This document shows positions 55,027 to 64,000 of a stretch of DNA of 64,000 nucleotides, in pieces. The DNA is from Forficula auricularia. Lineage: Eukaryota > Arthropoda > Insecta > Dermaptera > Forficulidae. Each line of letters opens with the position of its first letter. Positions within the stretch are counted from its first letter, which is position 1. A model generated the notes under the pieces. The model saw only the letters and a list, made by a program, of their open reading frames with translations. It ran no database searches and was not told the origin of the DNA. The position numbers and the translations under genes were made by a program. The stretch lies in NCBI GenBank assembly GCA_024734495.1, contig JALMQS010000431.1, positions 1 through 64,000 of the forward strand. Direction: 5' to 3'.

Positions 55027-55709
55027 AGTACCTGGAGCCACCAAGCGATGCACGGTAACCAAATTAAAAAAAATACAAATATATATAGTACACGCCCCCT
55101 GGACCCCGCCCCCGAAACCCCGCACCTCTCCCCATCCCCGGATCCCCACAACTGGACCACACCTCCTGCACCCCCCACCCAGCACCCAGTTTTTGCATTT
55201 ATAGCTTTCTAGAGGTCCACAAATTATGTCTATATAGGTATATAAATAAATTCCGTATAATTATTTTTTTGAATTTTTTAATCAATTGAATAAATAATAA
55301 ATAATAATTTTATTGGAGCAATTTTTTACATGAAATGATGTATAATTTGTATTTGAGGCTTCGATTTCGGAGATTACTCCCCCACCATCGACTGTACTTG
55401 ATCTTCCAGCTTGCGATAATATTTTTAGTCCGTGTTTTTTAATAAAAGGAATTTTAATCAATTAAATTGGCAAATCCTAATATATAACAATATTTGGTAT
55501 AAAGTATTCATGGGTTTTAAAATTAAAAAACCAATTAATAAATAAAAGGTAATTGAAAAAAATGTAAACAAACTTTTTTATTGACATTTTCATCTATAAA
55601 TGATTACTTTAATTAAGAAAAGATCAATTAAGATGAAATTTGTCGAGGTCCAGACCTAGACAGATCGTTTTCTCATCAAAATCGCTAGAGCCTTTTTCAA
55701 AATAGAACT

Positions 55710-57332
55710 TCTTCTTCTTCTTCTTCTTCTTATTGTTAGGCTAAAAGCCTGTTTACTCCAGAGCGTCTTTCCATCGTTTTCTTGGATGGCCCCGTCTTCT
55801 TTTCCATGTAGGGAATGTTGTCATGTACCTTCCTCACCAGCCGGTCTTCATTCATTCGCAATACGTGTGCCCTCCATTCTGTTCTTCTCCTTTGGACCCA
55901 TACGCTGACATTATGTATATTGCACTTTTCCCTAATATCTTCATTTTTGACCCTGTCCATCCTTGTTTTACCCGAAGTTCTGCGTAGCGATTTCATCTCA
56001 CAAACTTCCAATATTTTTCTTGTTTTTGTGGTGTCTGTTCTTGTTTCGGCCGCATATGTCAAAATTGGTCGCACAACGGTCTTATAGATGCGAACTTTTG
56101 CTTCCGTTCCCAGAAACTTGTTTGACCAAACCGTTTCATTCAGGCATCCTGATATTTTGGACGCCTTAATAGATTGGAGCCTGACTTCCTCGCTAACCCT
56201 TTCGGAGCTGGTAATCTGAATGCCGAGATAATTGAAGGATGACACTTGCTCTACTATGGTGTTATAAAGTTGTAGCTTACATCGTACTGGTTCTCTCGCT
56301 ATTGTGAGAGTTTTCGTCTTTTTCGAGGATATCTTGAGTTGGAATTTTTCGCAGGAAAGTGCAAATTTATGTAAGAGTCGTTGGAGGTCGTTTTCGCTTT
56401 CCGCAACAAGAGCCGCGTCGTCTGCGTAGCACACAATATTGACATTCTCATCTCCCATTGAGTAGCCTTGGACATTTTTTAGGTCTTTTATTAATTCATT
56501 CATCACAAGGTTGAATAAAAATGGACTTAGTGAATCGCCTTGTCGAATTCCCTGGTTGACTGGGATCATTCCCTCCAGTTTCCCCTCTATTCTGATTCTT
56601 GCATAATTATTTTGATATATTTCCTGGATTAATCTAATGAGGACCACTGGTGTTCCATGATCTTCCAAAATCTTCAGGACATGCTTCAGTTGGATCTTAT
56701 CAAAAGCTTTTTCAATGTCAATGAAGCAGAAAAAGGCAGGTTTATTAAATTCCAAGGCTTTTTCAGCTAATTGCCTCACAACAAATACAGCATCGATGCA
56801 AGAACGCCCGAGTATAAATCCCTGTTGTTCATCTTCGAGATTTATTATTTTAGTAAGTTTCTTTGCAATAATAGAAGTGGTGATCTTTAGATGGGTATTG
56901 AGCAAGTTGATACCTCTGTAGTTTTCGGGGTTTCCCTTTTCTCCTTTTTTAAAAATTGGGATAACTATATTAGTTTTCCATTCTTCTGGTATCTTACAGA
57001 GGGTGAATATTTGTTTTAATAATATGATGATTTCTTTCCATAATTTAGGACCACCATATTTTATCATCTCATTAGTTATTCCATCTTCGCCTGGAGTTTT
57101 GCGATTTTTTAATTTCTGGATTGATTCTATAATTTTTATTTCTTTTAATTCTGGCTGATGGATACTACTTTCAAAATTTCTTGGTTCCTCCGTTGTTCCG
57201 GCATAGAGAAGTCTAAAGTAGTCAATCCACTTATCTTTATCTATATTATTGTTAATGGAAATATATTCTAAGGTTTCCTTCTTCTGGTTTCGGATCATTC
57301 CCCAAATTCTTTTTTGCTGACCATAAAAAAAT
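55710..57332 (-). mobile_element. RTE-clade LINE, 5'-truncated, with 11-bp target duplication
   Basis: Flanked by aaaatagaact (55699-55709, 57333-57343), a sequence present once in uninterrupted copies of the host element (48346-48356 region). The 3' tail on minus is (AAG)n, 55710-55731. Confidence 0.9.
55755..57318 (-). pseudogene. RTE reverse transcriptase ORF, nearly open
   Basis: About 520 codons from QQKRIWGMIRNQKKETLEYI. The RT blocks are in order: 'IVIPIFKKGEKGNPENYRGI', 'CFIDIEKAFDKIQLKHVLKI' (first Asp), 'GIRQGDSLSPFLFNLVMNEL', 'NVNIVCYADDAALVAESEND' (catalytic YADD), then the thumb and 'RRTEWRAHVLRMNEDRLVRK'. Upstream ATG codons belong to the flanking element. The endonuclease and start are missing. 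Near 55800 a one-base change shifts the frame before the usual end, GHPRKRWKDALE then TAA. It is the best-preserved protein in the window. It copies by target-primed reverse transcription when intact. Confidence 0.9.
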
Positions 57333-57415
57333 AAAATAGAACTAAGATACAAATATATAAACAAATATATAAATAAATATATATATACAATTTTTGCTCG
57401 TTTAATAAGAGTAGA

Positions 57416-57789
57416 TAGATAGATTTACTTTCCCGTTAACTACTGCCTCTGATTTTGCCAATAACAGGTGCATTGATTGCCTTGGAAATCTAAATAAAGA
57501 TTAAGTTGAAATTCAGGCACAATGACGTCAGAGCACAACTATTCAGTGCTACACTGAAACCTAACAGAATATGAATACTATTTGATTACTGAAACAAACT
57601 GTTAAATGAAACGCTTTAGAAATTTAAATTATTTATTCATTATATTATACTAAATATGAATTTTTTGTTCTTTTTTAGATAAATGTATTGATCTCCAATG
57701 ACATCTAGATAAAAATATTGATTTATCTTTTCTGTCAGCATTTTTCCTTATTTGCGAATTTTATCAATTTTCTGTATAATCATCAGGTG
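57416..57789. other. interval without recognised features
   Basis: Has TGACGTCA near 57521. No gene or repeat assigned. Confidence 0.3.
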
Positions 57790-58013
57790 TTTTTGATTAT
57801 AAGTCGATTCCTCCATATTTTCAAGACTAGTTAGCAATAAAGGGGGGTAGAAATTTTCTCTCCCTTCGAAATCTACCTCTTCCTACGACCTGCCTCAGGG
57901 ATTTTTTATTATAGGTTCATTTTACCGTAAATTTCTTGGTTATTTTAAGTTTGAAAATTTTTTAACCCCCCGGCCCCCTTAATTTTTGGTTCGATTTTGG
58001 CCAAGGTCTGACC

Positions 58014-58449
58014 ATATTGAAGCAGGCGATCGACGAGAAGCGGCCAGAATTGGCCAATAGGAAGGGTGTTGTGTTCCATCAAGTGGACGCTAGGCCGCAC
58101 ACATCGTTAAAGACGCGCAAGAAGCTCCGAGAGCTTGGATGGGAGGTTATATCGCACCCACCGTATAGCACAGACCTGACACCAAGCGATTATCACATTT
58201 TCAAGCATTTACAAAATGTCCTTGATGGTACAAAACTGGCCTCAAGAGAGGAGAGTGAAAATGAGCTCGTCAAGTTTTTCACCAATAGGGACGAGGACTT
58301 CTTCAATCGCGGAATTATAAGATTGCCTTCAAAAAGGACAAAAGTTATCGAACAAAACGGCCCATATATGATCTTAATCGGAAAATTCTAACTTGGTTAA
58401 TTTTATCGTTGAAATAAAGAGAAAAAAGGCTCAGAACTTTTTACTTCAC
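58014..58449 (+). mobile_element. mariner fragment, 3' part
   Basis: Contains the transposase C-terminus and a plausible right end near 58449 ('ggctcagaactttttacttc', then acctaTA). The left side is cut at 58014 against unrelated DNA. Confidence 0.75.
58017..58391 (+). pseudogene. mariner transposase C-terminal fragment
   Basis: KQAIDEKRPELANRKGVVFH, then QVDARPHTS, 'HPPYSTDLTPSDYHIFKHLQ' and 'SKRTKVIEQNGPYMI'. A different subfamily from the element at 29242. The second catalytic site normally reads HQDNARPH. Here the Asp is Val. The third Asp (TPSDYH) is kept. The first catalytic Asp and DNA-binding half are missing. Inactive. Confidence 0.85.
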
Positions 58450-58990
58450 CTAATATATATTGAGTCGTGCTAAACTAGAATCTGGTCTTTTATGTTATTT
58501 ATGGGAAACCTACCTAGTATTTTATATTTTAAAATTTTAAAAAAGTTTCTGAAAAATTTTTCAAAAATTTTCTTTAAGAACCTACACCATTCTCCCTTAA
58601 CAAAAGAGTGTCTAATATTTAAAAGGAGTTTTTAATACTTGTTTATGGGCCCAAAATGGGGGAGCTCTCTTAAAAAATGTAATTATTAAATTCTAAAATG
58701 ATTTTATTAAATATTAAATATAAAAAAAGGAAGAAGGTGTATTGTAAAGTTTAATGGATAACAACATCAGCTTATATCGATTAATATGCGTATTTTAGTA
58801 CGGCCAGAAGGCAGCCTTTTCGTAATCAAATGCCTCGTCCATTGTTTTGACATACCAAAGTGATTAAATTTTTTCTCTTCAGCTTTTAATCTCATTTCGA
58901 TGTCGAAATAAAGAAATGTTCGGGAATCACCCTGTATATTTAATTACTTTTATAAAATGTTGATTTCAAATTAAAAAGTAGATTAGTAAG
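58450..58990. other. interval with a small CATAC fragment
   Basis: 58690-58770 resembles the inner part of the CATAC family (aaatattaaatataa). No gene. Confidence 0.35.
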
Positions 58991-58994
58991 TAAA

Positions 58995-59115
58995 TGATAA
59001 TCATATGATTGGTTCACACACACCAATTGGCTTTGACTTTTCGCATGCGCCTGTAGACTGGCAACCAGAATTACCAGAATCCAGTTTTAGTTCCCGGAGT
59101 CGCCGCTTCTTTTTC
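58995..59115. promoter_or_regulatory. promoter-like segment
   Basis: Within 120 bp: ATGATTGG and ACCAATTGG (CCAAT), CGCATGCGCC (NRF-1-like) and a GC-richer stretch. No start codon context or exon was found beside it. Confidence 0.3.
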
Positions 59116-59694
59116 TTCTTTATATCGATAACGAAAATTAGCTGGTGTGTGCACCAGTGGATCGATCACACGATTTTCACTTATAAATCACCGAATAAGA
59201 AAATCTAGATGAATTTACCCCCAAACTACTTTTTTCGATAAACAACTCAACCACCAATATTTTTTTTTTTTTATAAATTTTATTAAACCAATTATTTTAC
59301 ATTAATTAATGTATACATTGCATTTTTTGCTTCGATTCCGGAGATAACTTCTCCACGATCGAGTGTCCTTATTCATCTTTAGTCCTTGTTTTTAATAAGA
59401 GGAAAAATCTAATTAGATAAAAAAACCTCTTTTCCGATAATTATTTCAATTCCATTATTCCCCAATCAAGTCGATTGGTTCCCATCCGTCTCATCTCCCA
59501 TTCGTGCTCAACCACCAATACATCAAATTTACGATTTTATTGAAATTTTAAGCCGTTGTTGTGGTGAAACATAATAATCAAATAAACAAAATTGATTTTT
59601 TGCTAATTCTTATTTAAAATTAATTAGCTTTTTTTATATTTTAAAACTCATTAATATTTTATTACAAGTATTATTAATAATCTTATAATGAGAG
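59116..59694. other. AT-rich interval with a repeat fragment
   Basis: 59330-59420 (cttcgattccggagataac, tttagtccttg) is similar to 55350-55440. No gene seen. Confidence 0.4.
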
Positions 59695-59717
59695 GTCGGA
59701 AGCGCAATCGGTTAAAT

Positions 59718-60101
59718 CAGTGATTCTTAACCTTTTTAAGCTGCGACCCAAATTTGAGAAATATGTTCATGTCGCGAACCCTCCACCTCATCAAAAAAAA
59801 ATTTAATTAGTCTTTTTAGACGAAATTTTCTTCAATTTTCAATGATGACTTTTTTAACTCACATATAATATTATTTTGTAACAATTAAGATAACCAAAGT
59901 ACTTTTCGATCTAAGGAACATTATAATGAAAAAGAGCTTGTTTTTCATATTTGCATTTTTTATAGTATTGAATAAATCAAAATATATTTTTCACCTTATA
60001 ATAATACCTAAGTAAAATATTTGATTAACAACTCTGCGCGACCCAAAGATTATGCTTTGCGACCCAATTTTGGGTCGCGACCCTTAGGTTAAGAACCACT
60101 G
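59718..60101. mobile_element. hAT MITE (SPIN-like termini)
   Basis: CAGTGATTCTTAACC at the left, GGTTAAGAACCACTG at the right, each followed by GCGACCC repeats. Perfect 8-bp duplication ggttaaat (59710-59717, 60102-60109). 384 bp, no ORF. Confidence 0.85.
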
Positions 60102-60181
60102 GGTTAAATCACCAACTTTTCTAATCCGATTAGGAGAACATCAACCTAGACTTCATCAGTTCGATCCCAGCAAGAAGCAAA

Positions 60182-60607
60182 GTGAAATTATTTGAAAATA
60201 ATAAAAAACCGGCCCCTCGGCTCCAGAAACTGACAATCTCTGGTTCTACAAAACCTCGCGTATGCGCAGCAACCATGAATCGTGAGAGGCAAAACAAGAT
60301 TACCCCAGGTGGTAACCAAACCACCCACCCTCGAGTGGCAACCGGGCATTCAGATTCTGGGGGACCCGGACCATCACAAAATCAAGGAAGAAACAATGGA
60401 AGAATAACGCCAAAAATCCATACATATCTGGGCACCTTTAACATCAACACACTCATCCGGCCAGGAAAATTACATAGCCTGACCATGGAACTCGATAACA
60501 CGTTCCGGAAGAAGATAGAGGCGTGGAAGGTCCAACCAGAAAGAGACATCAAGCTTTGCGTGATCCCAAGGGTCCAAACACAACAAAAAAAATGTTATAA
60601 TAATTAA
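60182..60607 (+). pseudogene. truncated LINE ORF with endonuclease N-terminal block
   Basis: 141 codons. The segment KIHTYLGTFNINTLIRPGKL, then HSLTMELD, matches the opening strand and Asn of EEP (AP-like) endonucleases of LINEs (LGTWNVRTL..PGKL). The Glu, Asp and His of the catalytic site lie further on in such enzymes and are absent. The C-terminal 45 residues are unrelated. Whether it is translated is unknown. Confidence 0.5.
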
Positions 60608-60786
60608 AGAATTAAATTGAATTAACAGCTAAATGAATCAAATGATTCATTTGGGATATAAGGAGAAATCAAAAAGGTTTTCCTCTGCTTGATACATATA
60701 TATACCGGGTGAGTTTTTTATCTTGAGACAGTCTTATAACTCAAAAACAATGCATTATATGGAAAATGTTTCAAATAAAAGTTTAT

Positions 60787-60938
60787 ATTAAATTGAAAGT
60801 TTTTGTGCAGAGAGTAGCAGAATTTTTATATATTGAAGGAGGCAATAAAAGAGTGTGTCTATGGTGGAATTATAAATTTTATTATAATAAATAAAATTTA
60901 TAATTCCAGCAGAAGACACCCCTTTTATTGTCTCATTC
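60787..60938. mobile_element. palindromic mini-element, family A, ribozyme lost
   Basis: 13-bp duplication aataaaagtttat (60774-60786, 60939-60951). 152 bp: tail plus two short arms. Same deletion of the centre as at 14024. Confidence 0.75.
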
Positions 60939-61653
60939 AATAAAAGTTTATTTATATAGAAGGGGAAACTAAACTGCGTTATTGTTTGTCGACCTAGAAC
61001 AAGCTTTCAAGGGTATTTTAAGGTCAAGTTCTGTTTTTTAAATAGAAACCTATATTTTTCGTTATATTTCCTAAATCTACAAAACAAACTGAACAACTTT
61101 CATAAGAACTATTTTTTTATACGACATCAAATAAACAAAATACATGAATCAATTAAATCTCAAAAAAACTTTAATAATTATTTTTAACAATCATTCAACT
61201 TAATTATCAAAAAATAACGATCAAATAATTAACTATTAAATAAATAATTATTAAATTGAAGATTCGCAACAATGAAAATAAGTGTTTTTAATGATCTTAA
61301 GACTTCATTATACACAGATTTAAGAGATTATTTTCTACATATTAGAACAAGTTAAAATTCTTGAGCTTAAAAAAGTTTATTTTTCGTGTCAATCCAGTAG
61401 ATAGTTATATTGTATTACCATAATACATAATAATGGAGCATTTTTGTGTTAAAGAAAGATATTTCATTAGGAAGACTTTCGATACACTATGGAATGTCAC
61501 AGAACATTGTCGGAAAATTATTAAATTATTTATTTAATAATTAATAATTTTAATCATTATTCTTTGATAATTAAGTTGAATAATTGTTAATAATAATTAT
61601 TATATTGATTTTTTTGATATCTAATACCTTCACTTTCTAACCCCTCCCCTATT

Positions 61654-61794
61654 TATTTCGAAAGAAAAGGATTAAGATTGGATCTTCATGAATCCACGGA
61701 AATAAAATATGCCTTGTCGAATGATGAAAATATTATCAACAATCAACTAGATGTAAAACCAAATATAATAATTGATTTTTTAATATCCAAATGA
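61654..61794 (+). pseudogene. Penelope-like endonuclease C-terminal tail
   Basis: Reads YFERKGLRLDLHESTEIKYA, LSNDENIINNQ and LDVKPNIIIDFLISK, then TGA. RLxLxExxEI fits the catalytic-Glu block RLILEMIEI of the PLE endonuclease at 35434-35712. Followed after about 220 bp by a hammerhead motif on the same strand, the order expected for a PLE 3' end and its pseudo-LTR. Confidence 0.55.
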
Positions 61795-62011
61795 AAAAAT
61801 CATCCCCAACCCAGAGACATAAGTCAATGACCTTACTAACTTGCCTTTTACCCAAACAATCCTATGTAAATAAAGGTCAACCTGATATTCTTTCTTAACA
61901 ATAGCTTAAGAGAAAGCATCCTTTTAAAATAATTTTATAAATTCTGTCTCTCTGTTCAATAAACACATATATAGGCTGTTATTCAATAAGTTAAATTATT
62001 TACTTTCTGAA

Positions 62012-62054
62012 TTTCCTGAAGATGGGTTGATAGCCCGAAATATATATATTGAAA
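62012..62054 (+). ncRNA. hammerhead candidate downstream of PLE endonuclease tail
   Basis: TTTC 62012-62015, CTGAAGA 62016-62022, stem II GGG/CCC, GAAA 62037-62040, TATATATATT, GAAA 62051-62054. Stem I UUUC/GAAA. Stem III from the TA run, cut expected after UU. Confidence 0.6.
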
Positions 62055-62497
62055 AAGAAAAAAAATTTTTATATCTTTTAATTTTTTAATTTTAATGTGA
62101 AATAAGTGACCCAGTATCCTTAACTCATAGTAAATCCATATTAAATAAAATATTTATTTTCTCTTATCTTTATTAAAGATGTTTCACCTTGCACCAACAC
62201 CACAATCTCTACTGATTATCTAATAATTCATTTAATATTTTGTTTATTTTATGTCGTATAAAAAAATAATTCTTATAAAAGTTGTTTAGTTTTTTTTTTA
62301 GAAGATTGAGAATATGTCAGAAACATATAGGTTTCGATTTAAAAAACAGAACTTGACCTTGAAATACCCTTGAGAGCTTGTTCTAGGTCAACAAACAATA
62401 GCGTTGTTTAGTTTCCCCTTTTATTTGAAACTTTTTTCCATATAATGCACTGTTTTAGAGTTATAAGACTGTCTCAAGATAAAAAAAACTCACCCGG

Positions 62498-63179
62498 TAA
62501 ATATTAGAGTGATTCATTTCTGCAAAATTTTTTTTAGGTACTTAAGCAAAATATCAGTCGGCATATAGAAAAAAAAATTCTCCCCAAAGATGAGCTCTTA
62601 ATTCCAATATTAAGAACTTACTATTTTAATTTGAGTTTTTTTCCAATTAAAATGCATGTAATTTTTTTTTCAAATTTCAAATTCTCAGCCACATTTCAAG
62701 ATATTGAAAAAACGAGTTCTTGTATCTTGTAGGGGAGGATTTTCCAAAATTGCTAATGGATTTTTTTATGTAGCTCGCGATGGTTCATCAGTAAGAGCTG
62801 TCGATGATGTGATGATGATCAATCTTTTAATTTTTTCAATTTTCAGTTATAAAAATTGCTGTAAATCATAAACTATTGGTCGTGGCAACTTGGCTCTAAG
62901 GACCTTTTTTGAAGAGCATACAATTTTCTTTAAATACATGTCAATTTTTCCCCCTATACTTAGCGGTACCTTCTAAAAATCAAAAAAATACAATTTACCT
63001 TAAAAACGTAGTTCGACAGCTCTTACTGGTGAACCAGCTCGAGCTACATAAAAAAAAACAAAAGCAATTTTAAAGAGCATGGAATCCCCTACAAGATACA
63101 ACTCAGTTTCTCATATCTTTAAATTTGGCTGAGCATTAGAAATTTGAAAAATAAAAAAATTTACATTCATTTTAAATAG
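62498..63179. mobile_element. palindromic repeat flanking a CATAC fragment
   Basis: 'ttttacttaag..' to 63130 contains a mirrored pair ('gtagctcgcgatggttcatc' near 62771 and 'gatgaacc'-type complement near 63032, with 'tacaagatac' pairs outside). Ends 'gaatcactct..' and 'gaatgaatcaccctaat' at 62508 and 63903 mirror each other, so 62508-63916 is one inverted-repeat unit with the CATAC piece inside. Confidence 0.45.
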
Positions 63180-63900
63180 AAATAAGCTGACGTGTTCTGA
63201 TGTGGCCATACACTTGACTTTACCATACAACCTGGCCCCTAATATTTAATAAAATTATTTATAATCATGTAGGGGAGGGGGTTAGTTTTTCCATTTTTAG
63301 ACTTCTGGGGGTCCACTGATTATGTATACAAAATTTGGTTGAGTTTGGTACAAAGGGACTAGATTTTCATTTTTTGACCCTACAACCCCCCCCCCCATTT
63401 TGGGAGGTTAGTTTTTCATTTTTAGACTTCTGGGGGTCCACTGATTATGTATACAAAATTTGGTTGAGTTTGCTCAAATAGACTAGATTTTCATTTTTAA
63501 CCCCCCCCCCCCTCCACCCCCCTTTATTTTGGTTCGATATCCACCAAAATCTAATCAGCTCTTAATCTCAATGGACCAAAACCACGTGTGAAATTTGGTT
63601 TCGATATTCACACTAGTTTTTGTGATAGCTCGCCCACAAAAATTTGCTAACGCACAGACTAAACAGACTAACAGACATTTTGATAAAATAATTATTATCT
63701 CGAAAAATATAATTATTTCGATGTTCACTTATTAGAGCTTTTTTGTAGACCAAAATGCCATGATTTTGCTTAATTTTTTTAATCAAAATAGTTTCAGCCG
63801 TTTTTGAGATATTTCGAAAAAAAGAAGGAAAAAACCACTTTTTTCATGCACGATTACAATACTTGACCATACCCTGTATGGTAAAGTAAAAAGTTTTGCA
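63180..63900. mobile_element. CATAC element, right half
   Basis: From 'tgacgtgttctgatgtggcc' through two minisatellite units with long C tracts to the terminus 'ttgaccataccctgtatggt'. Confidence 0.7.
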
Positions 63901-64000
63901 GAAATGAATCACCCTAATATATATGTTTATTTCTCCTTCTGAATCATCAAACCTGCTACTCTTGGGAAACTTAATTTTTTCAATTAAATTGTGTTAATTG

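Larger units (their letters stand above)
55027..57415 (-). mobile_element. Helitron-like element copy with nested RTE
   Basis: Minus strand starts TCTACTCTTATTAAACGAGC at 57415 and ends with the ACCGTGCATCGCTTGGTGG hairpin near 55050 and CCAGGTACT. About 0.75 kb without the RTE. Confidence 0.75.
59695..60610 (+). mobile_element. composite retroposon: tRNA-like head fused to LINE endonuclease start
   Basis: The head (ggtcggaagcgcaatcggtt, then after the MITE aaatcaccaac and B-box-like GTTCGATCCC at about 60161) looks tRNA-derived. It leads into an ORF at 60182-60607. The ORF contains the first block of an EEP-type LINE endonuclease and then stops. The end is an A-rich tail near 60585-60610. 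Confidence 0.5.
60705..62497. mobile_element. CCGGGTGAG long-TIR element, copy 4, with nested PLE pieces
   Basis: CCGGGTGAGTTTTTTATCTT at the left, CTCACCCGG at the right. Nested: a family A palindrome (60787-60938) and a PLE 3' end with hammerhead (about 61630-62200). Confidence 0.7.

Noticed and set aside
1..64000. CRISPR arrays, rRNA genes, bacterial operons
   Set aside because: No short regular repeats with unique spacers, no rRNA signature, and gene structure is eukaryotic.

Overview
The window is AT-rich eukaryotic DNA, almost certainly from an arthropod and most likely an insect. The grounds are a mellifera-type mariner, a DD41D mariner relative, RTE retroposons with AAG or ATC tails, Penelope-like (PLE) remnants, tRNA-derived SINEs, Helitrons, hAT MITEs and arthropod-style splice and core-promoter signals. 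I see no bacterial or organellar genes, no operons and no CRISPR. Most of the sequence is transposable elements nested in one another, most of them decayed.

Host gene (minus strand, about 27.2 kb down to 10.2 kb, with duplicated exons to 7.5 kb). A TATA box and initiator lie just upstream of an exon that encodes a signal peptide (27134-27045). Four tiny exons follow, at 19858-19808, 13984-13949, 13640-13608 and 13173-13120 (51, 36, 33 and 54 nt). All are phase 0 with good splice sites, and together they encode a linker and a coiled coil. The large last exon (10741-10204) carries ankyrin repeats and a stop. The coiled-coil exon and ankyrin exon are duplicated downstream (9774-9742 and 8002-7475). 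Each ankyrin exon has a single-base frameshift at a different place. The predicted product is a secreted coiled-coil/ankyrin protein of about 266 residues built from microexons, which I do not recognise as a named gene.

Mobile DNA by region. 0-7.4 kb: two SINEs, a long palindromic element, an RTE 3' stub, a hAT element with the C-terminal end of its transposase, and an RTE fragment. 8-15 kb: foldback elements, a THAP-domain relic, a Tc1 relic, a LINE 3' end and a clean 298-bp Helitron. 15-27 kb: a DD41D element with a replaced end, a 1.1-kb palindrome, long-inverted-repeat elements and Helitron-like copies. 27-43 kb: a full-length but broken mariner, PLE endonuclease, a minisatellite-bearing Helitron and a full SINE with target duplication. 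43-64 kb: Helitron, hAT, further long-inverted-repeat elements, a 1.6-kb RTE reverse transcriptase with an 11-bp target duplication, a mariner fragment and hAT MITEs.

The most striking signal is a set of short palindromic elements, flanked by 11-14 bp target duplications, whose arms carry type-I hammerhead-ribozyme-like cores (CTGANGA, stem II, GAAA). Across at least seven sequence-divergent families the two strands of stem I change together (UAGA/UCUA, AAACUC/GAGUUU, CUC/GAG, UUUC/GAAA, AGCC/GGCU, AAAACC/GGUUUU, UGA/UCA). One copy lies downstream of a PLE GIY-YIG endonuclease tail, so these look like non-autonomous PLE derivatives made of inverted pseudo-LTRs.
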